Origin: an uncultured marine group III euryarchaeote
GTDB lineage: Archaea > Thermoplasmatota > Poseidoniia > MGIII > CG-Epi1
Length of the DNA: 54,869 nt
NCBI GenBank assembly: GCA_902531985.1
Contig: CACAGG010000003.1
Span: forward strand, 1-54,869
Direction: 5' to 3'
Under the pieces are notes generated by a model, which saw nothing but the letters and a program-made list of their open reading frames with translations, searched no databases and was not told where the DNA came from. Of this stretch, positions 18,194-27,902 are shown in pieces. Each line of letters begins with the position of its first letter. Positions within the stretch are counted from its first letter, which is position 1. A program made the position numbers and the translations under genes.

Positions 18194-21055
18194 GTGAATT
18201 CAAAGGCATTAGAATCAAAGTGGCAAAAAAAATGGGAAGAAGCCAAGGTTTTTGAATCAGAACCTAAGGATAGTCAGGACAAGTATTTCGTTAATTGTCC
18301 GTATCCTTACATGAATGGTTATTTGCACTTAGGTCATGCTTTTACTTATCTTAGAGCAGACATGGTTTCTCGCTATCAGAGAATGAAAGATAAGAATGTT
18401 CTTTTTCCTTTCGCTTTTCACTGTACTGGAACTCCTATTGTGGCGGCCGCTCAAAGAGTTAAAGAAGGAGAAAAAATCCAAATGAGTGCTCTAAAGCAAA
18501 TGGGATTAGATGACAAACTTATTTCAAAATTTTCAGATCCTGAAGAATGGACAAAACATTTCCCGGATAAAGCAATTGAAGATCTGAAAAGATTTGGTTC
18601 TTCTATAGATTGGCGTCGAAGTTTCATAACTACGAGTTTGAATCCTCCATATGATAAATTTATTCGATGGCAATTTAATCAATTACTGAAAAATGATTAT
18701 CTTATCAAAGGTACTTTTCCAGTTGTTTGGTGTCCAAAAAGGGAAACAGTAGTAGGAGACCATGACAGGCTTTCTGGAGAAGGAGAGACTCCGCAAGAAT
18801 ACACTCTTTTGAAATTCAAAGGCGATGGAGAATATCTTGTAGCTGCAACTTTACGCCCTGAAACAGTCTTCGGTCAAACAAATATTTGGGTTGACGGAGA
18901 AGGTACATACACAAAAGCAAAAGTTGGAGACGAGACTTGGATTATGTCCAAACAAATGCCTTTCAAATTAACGTTGCAAGGTCATAATGTAAAGGAAATT
19001 GGCGAAGTAAATGGTAAAGATTTAGTTGGTAAAAAATATGTTGCTCCTGAGATAAATACAGAAGTCATGGTTCTTCCTTCTAAATTTTGTGACGCCTCTA
19101 TTGGTTCAGGTATTGTGACTTCAGTTCCAAGTGATTCACCAGATGATTACCAAGGTTTAATGGACTTGCAAAATTCCAAATCAGATTGTAAAAAATGGGG
19201 TTTAGATTATGATTTTGTTAAATCCCTTGAGCCTATTGCAATACTAGATTCAGGAGAAATGGGTACGTTACCAGCTCCAAAATTATGTAAAGAATTAGGA
19301 ATAAAAGATCAAACACAACGTAAGAAATTGGAAAAAGCTAAACAAGATTTGTACATGCATAGTTTCAACAATGGAATAATGCTTGATTCAGCAGATTTCG
19401 TTGCAGGAAAGCCAGTTGAAGAGGCTAGAGAAATTGTAAGAAATAAATTAGTGGAAAAAGGCCAGGCAGCCATTTACTATGAATTAACCGGACCAGTTCA
19501 ATCAAGATGGCTTGCAGATTGTGTTGTAAAAATTGTAGATAATCAATGGTTTTTGGCTTATGCTAATGAAGAATGGACTGAAACCACAGAAAAGGCACTA
19601 AAGGAAATGAATCTTTATCCAGAGAAAGCTCGAAATCAGTTTGAATATGTTCTTCAATGGTTAAAAAATTGGGCTTGCGTTCGTGAAAAAGGTCTAGGAA
19701 CAAAGCTCCCATGGGATGATTCTTGGGTTATTGAATCATTAAGTGATTCAACAATTTACATGGCATATTATACCGTAGCTCATTATCTCCAGGAACTGAA
19801 AGAAGAACAACTCACAGAATCTCTTTTTGATGCAATTTTCGGTGCAGGAAACACAAAATTAGCTTCAGAAGAAACTGGCATTAATCAGTCTACAATACTA
19901 GGATGGAGGAACGAATTCAACTATTGGTATCCTTATGATCTTAGAATAAGCGGTAAAGATTTGATTCAGAATCATCTTTCCTTTAGTTTGTTCAATCACA
20001 CGGCAATGTTTGATTCAGACAAATGGCCCAAAGGTTTTGCAGTAAATGGGTGGGTTCTTGTTGAAGGCGAAAAAATGTCTAAGTCTAAAGGTAATTTTTT
20101 CACTATGAAAGAATTGAATGAAAAATACGGTGCGGATGTTGTTAGGTTTACATTGTGTAATGCAGGAGAAGGTTTAGACGACCCAAATTGGGAAGTCTCA
20201 TTTGCCGAAACTGCAGGAAAGAAGTTGTCGAATTGGTTGTCTTTTGTAAAAGATAGCAAGGGAAAAGGTCGAACTACAGATCATCCTGTAGACGAATGGT
20301 TCAGAGAAATTATGGCTGATGTTTCTTACAAAGCACATCAAGCTTCAGAACGATTAAAATTCAGAACTTCAACACGCCTTCTTTTCTTTGAATTACCTCA
20401 ATATTTCAAATGGTATCTCCAAAGAACTGGTGAACCTCATGCTGAAATTTTAGAGGAATATATGTCCATTGTCACTAGAGGTATAGCCCCAATAGTGCCA
20501 CATACTGCCGAAGAAGCCTGGTCGCTTTTAGGAAATGATGATTTTGTTCTAAATCAACCATTTCCCGAAGGACATGAGCCTAATTCTGACATAATTATGG
20601 GAGAAAATTTAGTTAAGCAAACATTAGAAGATACCCGAGCAATTCTAAACCTTGCTAAAATTGCTGAACCAGAAGAAATAGCCTTCATTGTGGCACCTAA
20701 GTGGAAATGGGATGCAGTTCGTACAGCTGGCGAATTAGCAGACGGCCGTGGCCAAGTTAAACTAAATCAGTTGATTTCGACAGTCATGCCTTCTATTCCA
20801 AATGAATCAAAAAAATTGGGAGCTGAATTTTTGAAGAAATGGGTTTTGAAAGACATACCTTCTTTGGGTCCTGATTGGCAGAAAAAGTACAGTCAAGAAG
20901 TCAATGAAGAAGCAATTTTGGCAGCATCTAAAGAATTTTTTAGCAACCTTTTTGGATGTAAAATAACAGTCGTTAATGCAGACAATGCTCGTTCGATAAT
21001 GGTAGCTAAAGGTAATCAAAGTTCACCATTAAAACCAGCAATTTTCGTCTCTTAA
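18194..21055 (+). CDS. leuS: Leucyl-tRNA synthetase (archaeal type), GTG start
   Basis: CPYPYMNGYLHLGHAFTYLRADM (HIGH), KMSKSKGN; archaeal LeuRS organisation. Confidence 0.94.
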   Translation: MNSKALESKWQKKWEEAKVFESEPKDSQDKYFVNCPYPYMNGYLHLGHAFTYLRADMVSRYQRMKDKNVLFPFAFHCTGTPIVAAAQRVKEGEKIQMSALKQMGLDDKLISKFSDPEEWTKHFPDKAIEDLKRFGSSIDWRRSFITTSLNPPYDKFIRWQFNQLLKNDYLIKGTFPVVWCPKRETVVGDHDRLSGEGETPQEYTLLKFKGDGEYLVAATLRPETVFGQTNIWVDGEGTYTKAKVGDETWIMSKQMPFKLTLQGHNVKEIGEVNGKDLVGKKYVAPEINTEVMVLPSKFCDASIGSGIVTSVPSDSPDDYQGLMDLQNSKSDCKKWGLDYDFVKSLEPIAILDSGEMGTLPAPKLCKELGIKDQTQRKKLEKAKQDLYMHSFNNGIMLDSADFVAGKPVEEAREIVRNKLVEKGQAAIYYELTGPVQSRWLADCVVKIVDNQWFLAYANEEWTETTEKALKEMNLYPEKARNQFEYVLQWLKNWACVREKGLGTKLPWDDSWVIESLSDSTIYMAYYTVAHYLQELKEEQLTESLFDAIFGAGNTKLASEETGINQSTILGWRNEFNYWYPYDLRISGKDLIQNHLSFSLFNHTAMFDSDKWPKGFAVNGWVLVEGEKMSKSKGNFFTMKELNEKYGADVVRFTLCNAGEGLDDPNWEVSFAETAGKKLSNWLSFVKDSKGKGRTTDHPVDEWFREIMADVSYKAHQASERLKFRTSTRLLFFELPQYFKWYLQRTGEPHAEILEEYMSIVTRGIAPIVPHTAEEAWSLLGNDDFVLNQPFPEGHEPNSDIIMGENLVKQTLEDTRAILNLAKIAEPEEIAFIVAPKWKWDAVRTAGELADGRGQVKLNQLISTVMPSIPNESKKLGAEFLKKWVLKDIPSLGPDWQKKYSQEVNEEAILAASKEFFSNLFGCKITVVNADNARSIMVAKGNQSSPLKPAIFVS

Positions 21056-21132
21056 TACAGCTTTTATCGACCATAGAATAGTTTTGAAATCACCCTCAAA
21101 ATAGTTACCAATCTTTATAAATGCCTCCCTTG

Positions 21133-21170
21133 TCCGGCGGACCCCAAGTGAGAGCATTTGCTCTCCGGAG
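21133..21170 (+). promoter_or_regulatory. Candidate structured leader / SD-proximal hairpin
   Basis: GAGAGC(21150-21155)-ATTT-GCTCTC(21160-21165) abuts SD GGAG (21167-21170); TCCGG 21133-21137 / CCGGA 21165-21169 alternative. Confidence 0.45.
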
Positions 21171-21178
21171 ATAAGAAT

Positions 21179-23455
21179 ATGACTGAAAAGCGTAATTCGC
21201 GAATAGCCTTGCTAGCCGTAGTAATGCTCCTGTCTGGAGCTTTGTTAGGGCTTATGTCTGAGGACTCTTCAGCTGCAGATAATAATGCAGTTGGATTCAT
21301 TTCCTCAGCAGACCCATCTGGAGTAGATGTTACAATTATCAACCAAGCCACTGGCGAATCCAGCAGTGTAACTAGTGCTGATGACGGTTCCTATTCTTTT
21401 GAAGATTTAGCTAGTGGAGATTACTCAGTTAGATATTCAAAAGCAGGTTACTTGTCAGTTCTTAACAGCTGGAGTATTCCTTCAGACTTACCTTTAGCAG
21501 GTGTGTCTATGGAAGCAGCACCATCTGGTTCAGAAACCGTTACAATTAATGTTCAAGACGGGGCTGAAGGAAATGTTGAAGATGCAACTGTTTACCTCAT
21601 GTCTTCTACTACGGAAGATTCATGGTGGTCAGGTGTTGATGTAGGATACACAGTATCTACAACCACAGGAGCAGATGGTAATGCAGACTTTTCAGACCTT
21701 GCAGCAGGCTCTTACGATGTTAGAGTTGAAGCTGAAGGGTATGCCACAGGTCTTGGATCTACGGATGATGTAGGTTCTTTCAATTTAGCAGAACTAGATG
21801 ATACAAACAAACAAACAGTTCGTGTTTTTGACACTGCAGGAAATCCACTAGGCGATGCTTCAGTATTCATGTATGACGCAACTACATCTTCCTGGTATGA
21901 CGCAGAAAAAGTAGGATACACCTACTATCTACACCCATCAACAGGATCTGAAGTTTACGTTTATGCATATCACGGTACACATAGTCCAGCAGTTGGAAAG
22001 ATTGCATCTGTTGCAGGAACCGATAGTCACGATATGACTGTAGGCGATAATTCAGCAGCAGATTCAGATACAGTCTACATTAACGCAGCACCATCAAACG
22101 GAGGCCAGTCAATGGCACCAATGAAAGGTGATAAGATGGTAAAACTAAATCCAGGACCTTCAGCATCAGTTGATGTTTCAGGAACTACTGATTTAGATGG
22201 AAATCATGTTATAGCAGCAGGTTCAACAGTTAACTTCTCAGGTTCAGCTTCTACTTCACCAGTAGGTGGATTAGGATACAACTGGGGAGGATCAAGCGGA
22301 GCAGATTACTCAGCAGAATTTGAAGCAGGAGAGCACACAATTACTTTGACAGTAACTGATGCTTTCGGAGCAACAGATTCAGACTCAGTAACAATTACCG
22401 CAGACGGAGCCGCTCCAACACCAAGTTTCACAGCAATCGTCAAATCTAATACAGATGACGAAGGCGAAACTTACAATGGAAGTAATGTAGACGAAGATTT
22501 CGATACAGTAATTTTCAATGCTTCAGCATCAAGTGATGCAGTAGGCATTGACTCATATAGCTGGGATTTCGGCGATGAGAGCTCAGACACAGGAGATGTT
22601 GTAAGTCATATGTTTGAAGATCCAGGAACTCACACAGTTACTTTGACAGTAACTGATGCAGCAGGTAATTCAGCATCTGAATCAATGAGCATTTCTGTAA
22701 ACGATGTAACACAACCTAGTGCAGAATTTAACTGGTCTTACACTAATGAAACTGGCGGAGTAGTTCTTAATTCAGCAATGGAAGGAGAAGCTACAAATTT
22801 CAACGCAGGTGGCTCTTCAGATAACTCAAATGGTGCTTTAACCTATACTTGGGACTTTGGAGACGGTAGTAATGTTAGCACAGGAGAAACTGTACCTCAT
22901 ACCTTTACAAGCATTCCAGAAGATGGATTCAATGTAGTCCTCACAGTAACAGATGCTTCTGGAAATGAAGATGTAACTTCTTACAACATAAAACCAGCAC
23001 AAAAAGAAAGACCTGATTTATTCATTTCATCATTGACATTTAGTGATGATAATCCTGAAGCAGGCGACACAGTCACTATGGACGCAGTTGTCAAATTATT
23101 GGGATTAAGTATCAATGAATCTTTCGAAGTTGGTTTCTTCTTAGATACACTAGATGGTGAGCAAATCGGCAGTGTTTCTGTTGACGGAAGCAATCTAAGT
23201 GTAGGTATTGAAAACGGTTTCAATGTCTCAGCTAGTTGGAAAGCTACCTCTGGAGCTCACACTATCTATGTAATCGCAGATCACACAGATATAGTCGACG
23301 AAAGCGAAGAAAAGAATGAACTCTCTAAGGTAATCACTGTCAAGTCAGATAGCGACGAAGATGATGTAACCTCAATGGTAATGATTATTGCAGTAATCCT
23401 ACTTGCAGTAGGTTCAGTTGGATATATTTACAGAGATAATCTCTTCAGTAAGTAA
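21179..23455 (+). CDS. Secreted/cell-surface PKD-domain protein with carboxypeptidase-regulatory-like and CARDB-like domains, C-terminal TM anchor
   Basis: Signal peptide RIALLAVVMLLSGALLGL; PKD motifs YSWDFGDES..HTVTLTVTDAAGN and YTWDFGDGS; C-term MVMIIAVILLAVGSVGYIYRDN. Confidence 0.88.
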   Translation: MTEKRNSRIALLAVVMLLSGALLGLMSEDSSAADNNAVGFISSADPSGVDVTIINQATGESSSVTSADDGSYSFEDLASGDYSVRYSKAGYLSVLNSWSIPSDLPLAGVSMEAAPSGSETVTINVQDGAEGNVEDATVYLMSSTTEDSWWSGVDVGYTVSTTTGADGNADFSDLAAGSYDVRVEAEGYATGLGSTDDVGSFNLAELDDTNKQTVRVFDTAGNPLGDASVFMYDATTSSWYDAEKVGYTYYLHPSTGSEVYVYAYHGTHSPAVGKIASVAGTDSHDMTVGDNSAADSDTVYINAAPSNGGQSMAPMKGDKMVKLNPGPSASVDVSGTTDLDGNHVIAAGSTVNFSGSASTSPVGGLGYNWGGSSGADYSAEFEAGEHTITLTVTDAFGATDSDSVTITADGAAPTPSFTAIVKSNTDDEGETYNGSNVDEDFDTVIFNASASSDAVGIDSYSWDFGDESSDTGDVVSHMFEDPGTHTVTLTVTDAAGNSASESMSISVNDVTQPSAEFNWSYTNETGGVVLNSAMEGEATNFNAGGSSDNSNGALTYTWDFGDGSNVSTGETVPHTFTSIPEDGFNVVLTVTDASGNEDVTSYNIKPAQKERPDLFISSLTFSDDNPEAGDTVTMDAVVKLLGLSINESFEVGFFLDTLDGEQIGSVSVDGSNLSVGIENGFNVSASWKATSGAHTIYVIADHTDIVDESEEKNELSKVITVKSDSDEDDVTSMVMIIAVILLAVGSVGYIYRDNLFSK

Positions 23456-23485
23456 ATTCAAAACAATAAGACAAAGGACTAGGTT

Positions 23486-24124
23486 ATGGAAACAGACCTA
23501 GTTCTCGGCCTTACCTTAGCAGGTATAACTCTAGGTATAGTTGAAGGTGTAAAACCAGGACCACTTCTAACCACAGTAATCAAAGAAACATTGACTGCAG
23601 GTTTTAGAGGAGGAATGCGCGCAGCTTCCGCTCCAATCTTTACAGATGGACCATTGATTCTTTTCAGTATCTTTATGGCAGGTTGGATAGCAACTCAACC
23701 ACTCGTATTCTGTGGAATTGCAATACTTGGAGCTATTTTCCTGACTAGGATGGGTATCGAATGTTTCTATCCTGAGATTCCAGATATTGATCCTAATGAT
23801 GTAGATCTTTCCAAATCGCTGAAGCGAGGAATTCTGACAAATCTTCTGAATCCTAATGCTTACATTTTTTGGTTGTTAGTAGGCGGACCATTGATGGCTA
23901 CAGCTGCAGACACAGAACCTATAGCGCCTTATGCCTACGCAGTATCATTCATTCTCAGTATTGTTTTAGTTAAGATGACAATAGCTTATTTCTTTAGCAA
24001 GGCACAAGTTAATTTTTCATCTAAAAATTATCAATTAGCTTTGAGAATATGTGGAATAGCTATGCTATTTTTTGCATCAACTCTAGTCTACAAAGCATTT
24101 GAATTGTGGCAGAATGGCCTTTAA
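23486..24124 (+). CDS. LysE-family translocator
   Basis: LGLTLAGITLGIVEGVKPGPLLTTVIKETLTAGFRGGMRAASAP (LysE/RhtB motif), NLLNPNAYIFWLLVGGP. Confidence 0.85.
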   Translation: METDLVLGLTLAGITLGIVEGVKPGPLLTTVIKETLTAGFRGGMRAASAPIFTDGPLILFSIFMAGWIATQPLVFCGIAILGAIFLTRMGIECFYPEIPDIDPNDVDLSKSLKRGILTNLLNPNAYIFWLLVGGPLMATAADTEPIAPYAYAVSFILSIVLVKMTIAYFFSKAQVNFSSKNYQLALRICGIAMLFFASTLVYKAFELWQNGL

Positions 24125-24176
24125 TGCATTCACAAATTTAGGAAATTGATATATAATCTGTAAGTTTAAGGAATTT

Positions 24177-24293
24177 ATGGCAAAAGATGATGGTGGATTA
24201 AGTTTTGGAGCTAAATCTTTTTTATATGTGCATGGAGGACTCATAATAATTTGGATTGTTCGACATGTGTTACTTTATTTCGGATTAATATGA
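24177..24293 (+). CDS. 38-aa small membrane protein (not in ORF track)
   Basis: ATG..TGA MAKDDGGLSFGAKSFLYVHGGLIIIWIVRHVLLYFGLI*; TATA-like atatataatc (24149-24158) about 25 nt upstream. Confidence 0.5.
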   Translation: MAKDDGGLSFGAKSFLYVHGGLIIIWIVRHVLLYFGLI

Positions 24294-24340
24294 GGGGTCC
24301 AAACTTTACCCACCCCTTTTTGACCCCTACCAAATTAGGG
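24293..24340 (+). promoter_or_regulatory. Leader with two mutually exclusive stems, one occluding the SD
   Basis: AGGGGTC (24293-24299)/GACCCCT (24322-24328) versus CCCTA...TAGGG overlapping the AGGGAG Shine-Dalgarno. Confidence 0.4.
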
Positions 24341-24344
24341 AGAT

Positions 24345-26804
24345 ATGAGCAAGGTGTTCTTGTTGACAATTTGCCTGCTTTTGACCTCTTTTACAGGATG
24401 TATAGAAACTGAAGATAATAATGATACTACGGTAATTGAGGAAACTGAAGATAATAATGATACTACGGTAATTGAGGAAACAGAAGAAAGACCCACCGAA
24501 CAATGGACCTTTTACCGCGACTTTGTTGAATGTGATCCAAATAATGATTCCATAGTAGCTTACGGTGAATTTGTCGATTGTCTAAATATGGATTTGATGA
24601 ATGATGGAGAATCTGTGGTTGCTGCATCGTCAGAATTTGCTAATGAGATGTTTAACATTGCTGATTTAGATATGGATGGAAAATTAACTTCGTCAGAATT
24701 TGATTACATTAAGAATTATCCTCATGAATTGATAAAGGGTTGTATGAATTCTACTGCTAATAATTACAATGCAAATGCTACAGAGGAAGATAATACGTGC
24801 GACTATGATCTGGATGATGATGGAGTATTAGATACAGATGAAATTCTTGGATGTACTGATTCTACTGCTAATAACTATAATCCAGAGGCTACAGAGGAAG
24901 ATAATACATGCGACTATGATCTAGATGATGATGGGGTATTAGATACTGATGAGATCCTAGGATGTACAGATTCTAATGCCAATAACTACAATGCAGAGGC
25001 TACAGAGGAAGATAATACATGTGCGTTTAATTTTCAACCTGAAAACAGAGATGAGCTCAAGACTGCAGTAGATGAATGGATAGCTAATTCAACTGACGCA
25101 AATTCAACTTATGGTCATATCAACACCTGGGACACATCATTGATTACAGATATGTCTGAATTATTTTACTATAAGTATACATTTAACGATAATATTTCAA
25201 ATTGGGATGTTTCAAGTGTATATGATATGAGGAGTATGTTTCAGGCTTCAGGTTTCAATCAAGATATAGGTAGCTGGGATGTTTCAAGTGTAGCTGAAAT
25301 GAGTTTTATGTTTCATCATGCACATAGTTTCAATCAGGATATCTCAGATTGGGATGTGTCAAGCGTAACTTACATGGAGAGTATGTTTAATTTTGCAGGT
25401 AGTTTCAATCAAGATTTATCAGATTGGAATGTTTCAAGTGTGACTAATATCAAAGGTATGTTTTACGAAGCTGGAAGTTTCAATCAAGATATTGGTGATT
25501 GGGACGTGTCAAGCGTGATTTATATGGGTTATATGTTTCAGTATGCAGATAATTTCAATCAAGATATTGGCGACTGGGATGTGTCTAGTGTAACCACTAT
25601 GGATGGTATATTTAATGGAGCTGCGAATTTCAATCAAGATATTGGTGATTGGGATGTTTCAAATGTAACTGATATGAGTTATATGTTTTATGGAGCTGAA
25701 AGCTTTAATCAAAATATTTCAGATTGGGATGTTTCAAGTGTAACTTCTATGGGTGGTATGTATTCAATGTTTGCTTTAGCAGAGAAATTCAACCAAGATA
25801 TTTCCGCTTGGGATGTTTCAAGTGTAATTGAAATGAGGAGTATGTTTGATTATGCAAATGATTTGTCAGATAATAACAAATGCGCAATTCATACAGAATT
25901 TAGTTCTAATGAAAATTGGCCTTATGATTGGGAAGATTATTGTCCCTCACAATACTTCCAACCTGAAACCAGAGATGAGCTCAAGACTGCAGTAGATGAG
26001 TGGATAGCTAATTCAACTGACGCAAATTCAACTTATGGACATATCAGCACTTGGGATACATCATTGGTTACAGATATGACTGAATTATTTTACTATAACC
26101 AGACATTTAATGATGATATTTCAAATTGGGATGTTTCAAGTGTAACTACTACGGAAAAAATGTTCAAATTTGCTGAAAGTTTCGATCAAGATCTATCAGG
26201 GTGGGATGTTTCAAATGTGGTTTACATGAATGAGATGTTTTACTACGCTACCGATTTTGATCAAGATATTGGATATTGGGATGTTTCAAGTGTTACTGAT
26301 ATGGAAGGCATGTTCTTTGCTGCTACCTCTTTTAATCAAGATTTAGTAGGCTGGGATGTTTCTAAAGTAACTGATACCAACGGAATGTTTTATGCTGCTA
26401 TAGATTTTAACGGTGATATTTCACATTGGGATACTTCTAGTGTGACTAAGCTAAATTCAATGTTTTATGCTGCTACCAGTTTCAACCAAGATATTTCAGG
26501 TTGGGATGTTTCAAATGTAAATGATTGGTACGGTATGAACTCAATGTTCTATGGTGCTGAGAACTTTAACCAAGATATTTCAGGTTGGGATGTTTCAAAT
26601 GTGAACAATATGTATGGAATGTTTTACAATGCTAATAGTTTCAACCAAGATATATCAAGTTGGGATGTTTCTGGTTCAATTAATATGAATGATATGTTTG
26701 AGGGTACAGATGACTTGTCTGATGATAACAAATGTTCTATTCATGGTTCATTCAGTTCTAACGATAATTGGAACTATGATTGGGATGAATATTGCAGCGA
26801 TTAG
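24345..26804 (+). CDS. BspA-like/DUF285-repeat lipoprotein-like surface protein with EF-hand-like and GCTDSxANNYNxxATEEDNTC repeats
   Basis: Lipobox-like LLTSFTGC; about 20 copies of FNQDISxWDVSSVTxMxxMF; EF-hand DLDMDGKLTSSEF. Confidence 0.9.
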   Translation: MSKVFLLTICLLLTSFTGCIETEDNNDTTVIEETEDNNDTTVIEETEERPTEQWTFYRDFVECDPNNDSIVAYGEFVDCLNMDLMNDGESVVAASSEFANEMFNIADLDMDGKLTSSEFDYIKNYPHELIKGCMNSTANNYNANATEEDNTCDYDLDDDGVLDTDEILGCTDSTANNYNPEATEEDNTCDYDLDDDGVLDTDEILGCTDSNANNYNAEATEEDNTCAFNFQPENRDELKTAVDEWIANSTDANSTYGHINTWDTSLITDMSELFYYKYTFNDNISNWDVSSVYDMRSMFQASGFNQDIGSWDVSSVAEMSFMFHHAHSFNQDISDWDVSSVTYMESMFNFAGSFNQDLSDWNVSSVTNIKGMFYEAGSFNQDIGDWDVSSVIYMGYMFQYADNFNQDIGDWDVSSVTTMDGIFNGAANFNQDIGDWDVSNVTDMSYMFYGAESFNQNISDWDVSSVTSMGGMYSMFALAEKFNQDISAWDVSSVIEMRSMFDYANDLSDNNKCAIHTEFSSNENWPYDWEDYCPSQYFQPETRDELKTAVDEWIANSTDANSTYGHISTWDTSLVTDMTELFYYNQTFNDDISNWDVSSVTTTEKMFKFAESFDQDLSGWDVSNVVYMNEMFYYATDFDQDIGYWDVSSVTDMEGMFFAATSFNQDLVGWDVSKVTDTNGMFYAAIDFNGDISHWDTSSVTKLNSMFYAATSFNQDISGWDVSNVNDWYGMNSMFYGAENFNQDISGWDVSNVNNMYGMFYNANSFNQDISSWDVSGSINMNDMFEGTDDLSDDNKCSIHGSFSSNDNWNYDWDEYCSD
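24408..24479 (+). repeat. Perfect 36-bp tandem duplication (2 copies) inside the surface-protein gene
   Basis: actgaagataataatgatactacggtaattgaggaa at 24408-24443 and 24444-24479, identical. Confidence 0.95.
24738..25025 (+). repeat. About 111-bp coding tandem repeat (2 full + 1 partial copies)
   Basis: GCMNSTANNYNANATEEDNTCDYDLDDDGVLDTDEIL / GCTDSTANNYNPEATEEDNTCDYDLDDDGVLDTDEIL / GCTDSNANNYNAEATEEDNTC. Confidence 0.92.
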
Positions 26805-26832
26805 TAAAGATTTTACAAATTTTACTTTAGTT

Positions 26833-27825
26833 TTAATGTCCGCGTTTTGCCATCTTAGTTTCAAGGCTTGATTCTTCTAATCCAGGCATTGACTCTCCAA
26901 GATTTCTAGAAACATCTCCGACTAATTTAGCGTCTTCAAAGTGGGCTGTAGCTTCTACAATAGCTTTAGCCATAGTGGTTGGATCTTCAGATTTGAAAAT
27001 ACCTGAACCAACAAAAACCCCATCCATTCCAAACTGCATCATCAGTGCAGCATCTGCAGGAGTTGCTATTCCTCCAGCTGTAAATGTAACAACAGGTAAT
27101 CTACCTAATCTCTTGATATCCTCTAAGATTCCAACGATTTCACTTTCTATTGTTGCTTTATCCTTTCCAAATGGATTGAAATCGGTTGATTCCCCTAAAT
27201 TTTCTTTAGCTTCATGGTCTAGAACAAAGAATTTTTCTACAATTCTCTTTGCAATTTTACCTAGAGTTTTAGATTGTTTAACGACTTCAATTTCGGCTTG
27301 CAACAATCGTGCATGCCTCATTGCAGCAACAACATTGCCGGTTCCAGCTTCACCTTTAGTTCTAATCATAGCTGCACCTTCCCAAATTCTCCTGACAGCT
27401 TCTCCTAAGGAAGTAGCTCCACATACGAATGGCACTGTGAAATCGTCTTTTACGACGTGATAGTAAGGATCAGCAGGTGTCAAAACTTCAGATTCATCGA
27501 TCATATCAACACCCAAAGCTTCCAAAACCTTAGCTTCGGCAGTGTGCCCAATTCGGCATTTTGCCATAACAGGAATACTAGTATGGTCTACAATCTCTGT
27601 AATCATAGTTGGATTTGACATTCTAGCCACTCCACCATCTGCACGAATATCAGAAGGCACTCTTTCGAGAGCCATAACTGCAACAGCTCCGGCTTTTTCA
27701 GCTATATCAGCTTGCTCAGCATTAACAACATCCATGATGACTCCCCCCTTTTGCATTCTTGCAAAGCCTCGTTTAACGAGCTCTTTGCCGTGTCTTAGCG
27801 ATTCCAAATCTAGTTCCATAGTCAT
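26833..27825 (-). CDS. pdxS: Pyridoxal 5'-phosphate synthase subunit PdxS
   Basis: [56 protein letters not shown]; full-length PdxS. Confidence 0.97.
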   Translation of the reverse strand: MTMELDLESLRHGKELVKRGFARMQKGGVIMDVVNAEQADIAEKAGAVAVMALERVPSDIRADGGVARMSNPTMITEIVDHTSIPVMAKCRIGHTAEAKVLEALGVDMIDESEVLTPADPYYHVVKDDFTVPFVCGATSLGEAVRRIWEGAAMIRTKGEAGTGNVVAAMRHARLLQAEIEVVKQSKTLGKIAKRIVEKFFVLDHEAKENLGESTDFNPFGKDKATIESEIVGILEDIKRLGRLPVVTFTAGGIATPADAALMMQFGMDGVFVGSGIFKSEDPTTMAKAIVEATAHFEDAKLVGDVSRNLGESMPGLEESSLETKMAKRGH

Positions 27826-27902
27826 TTCATTTCCTCAATGGTTAGTTTGTCTTTCCGGGCAGACAAATATAACCTTGCATATAGTGTCTAAAAAATTTAT
27901 GT

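Noticed and set aside
24738-25025. Regularly spaced repeats that could suggest a CRISPR array
   Set aside because: Repeats are in frame, vary at codon level, and encode GCTDSxANNYN protein repeats; no spacers or cas genes. No CRISPR array seen anywhere in the window.
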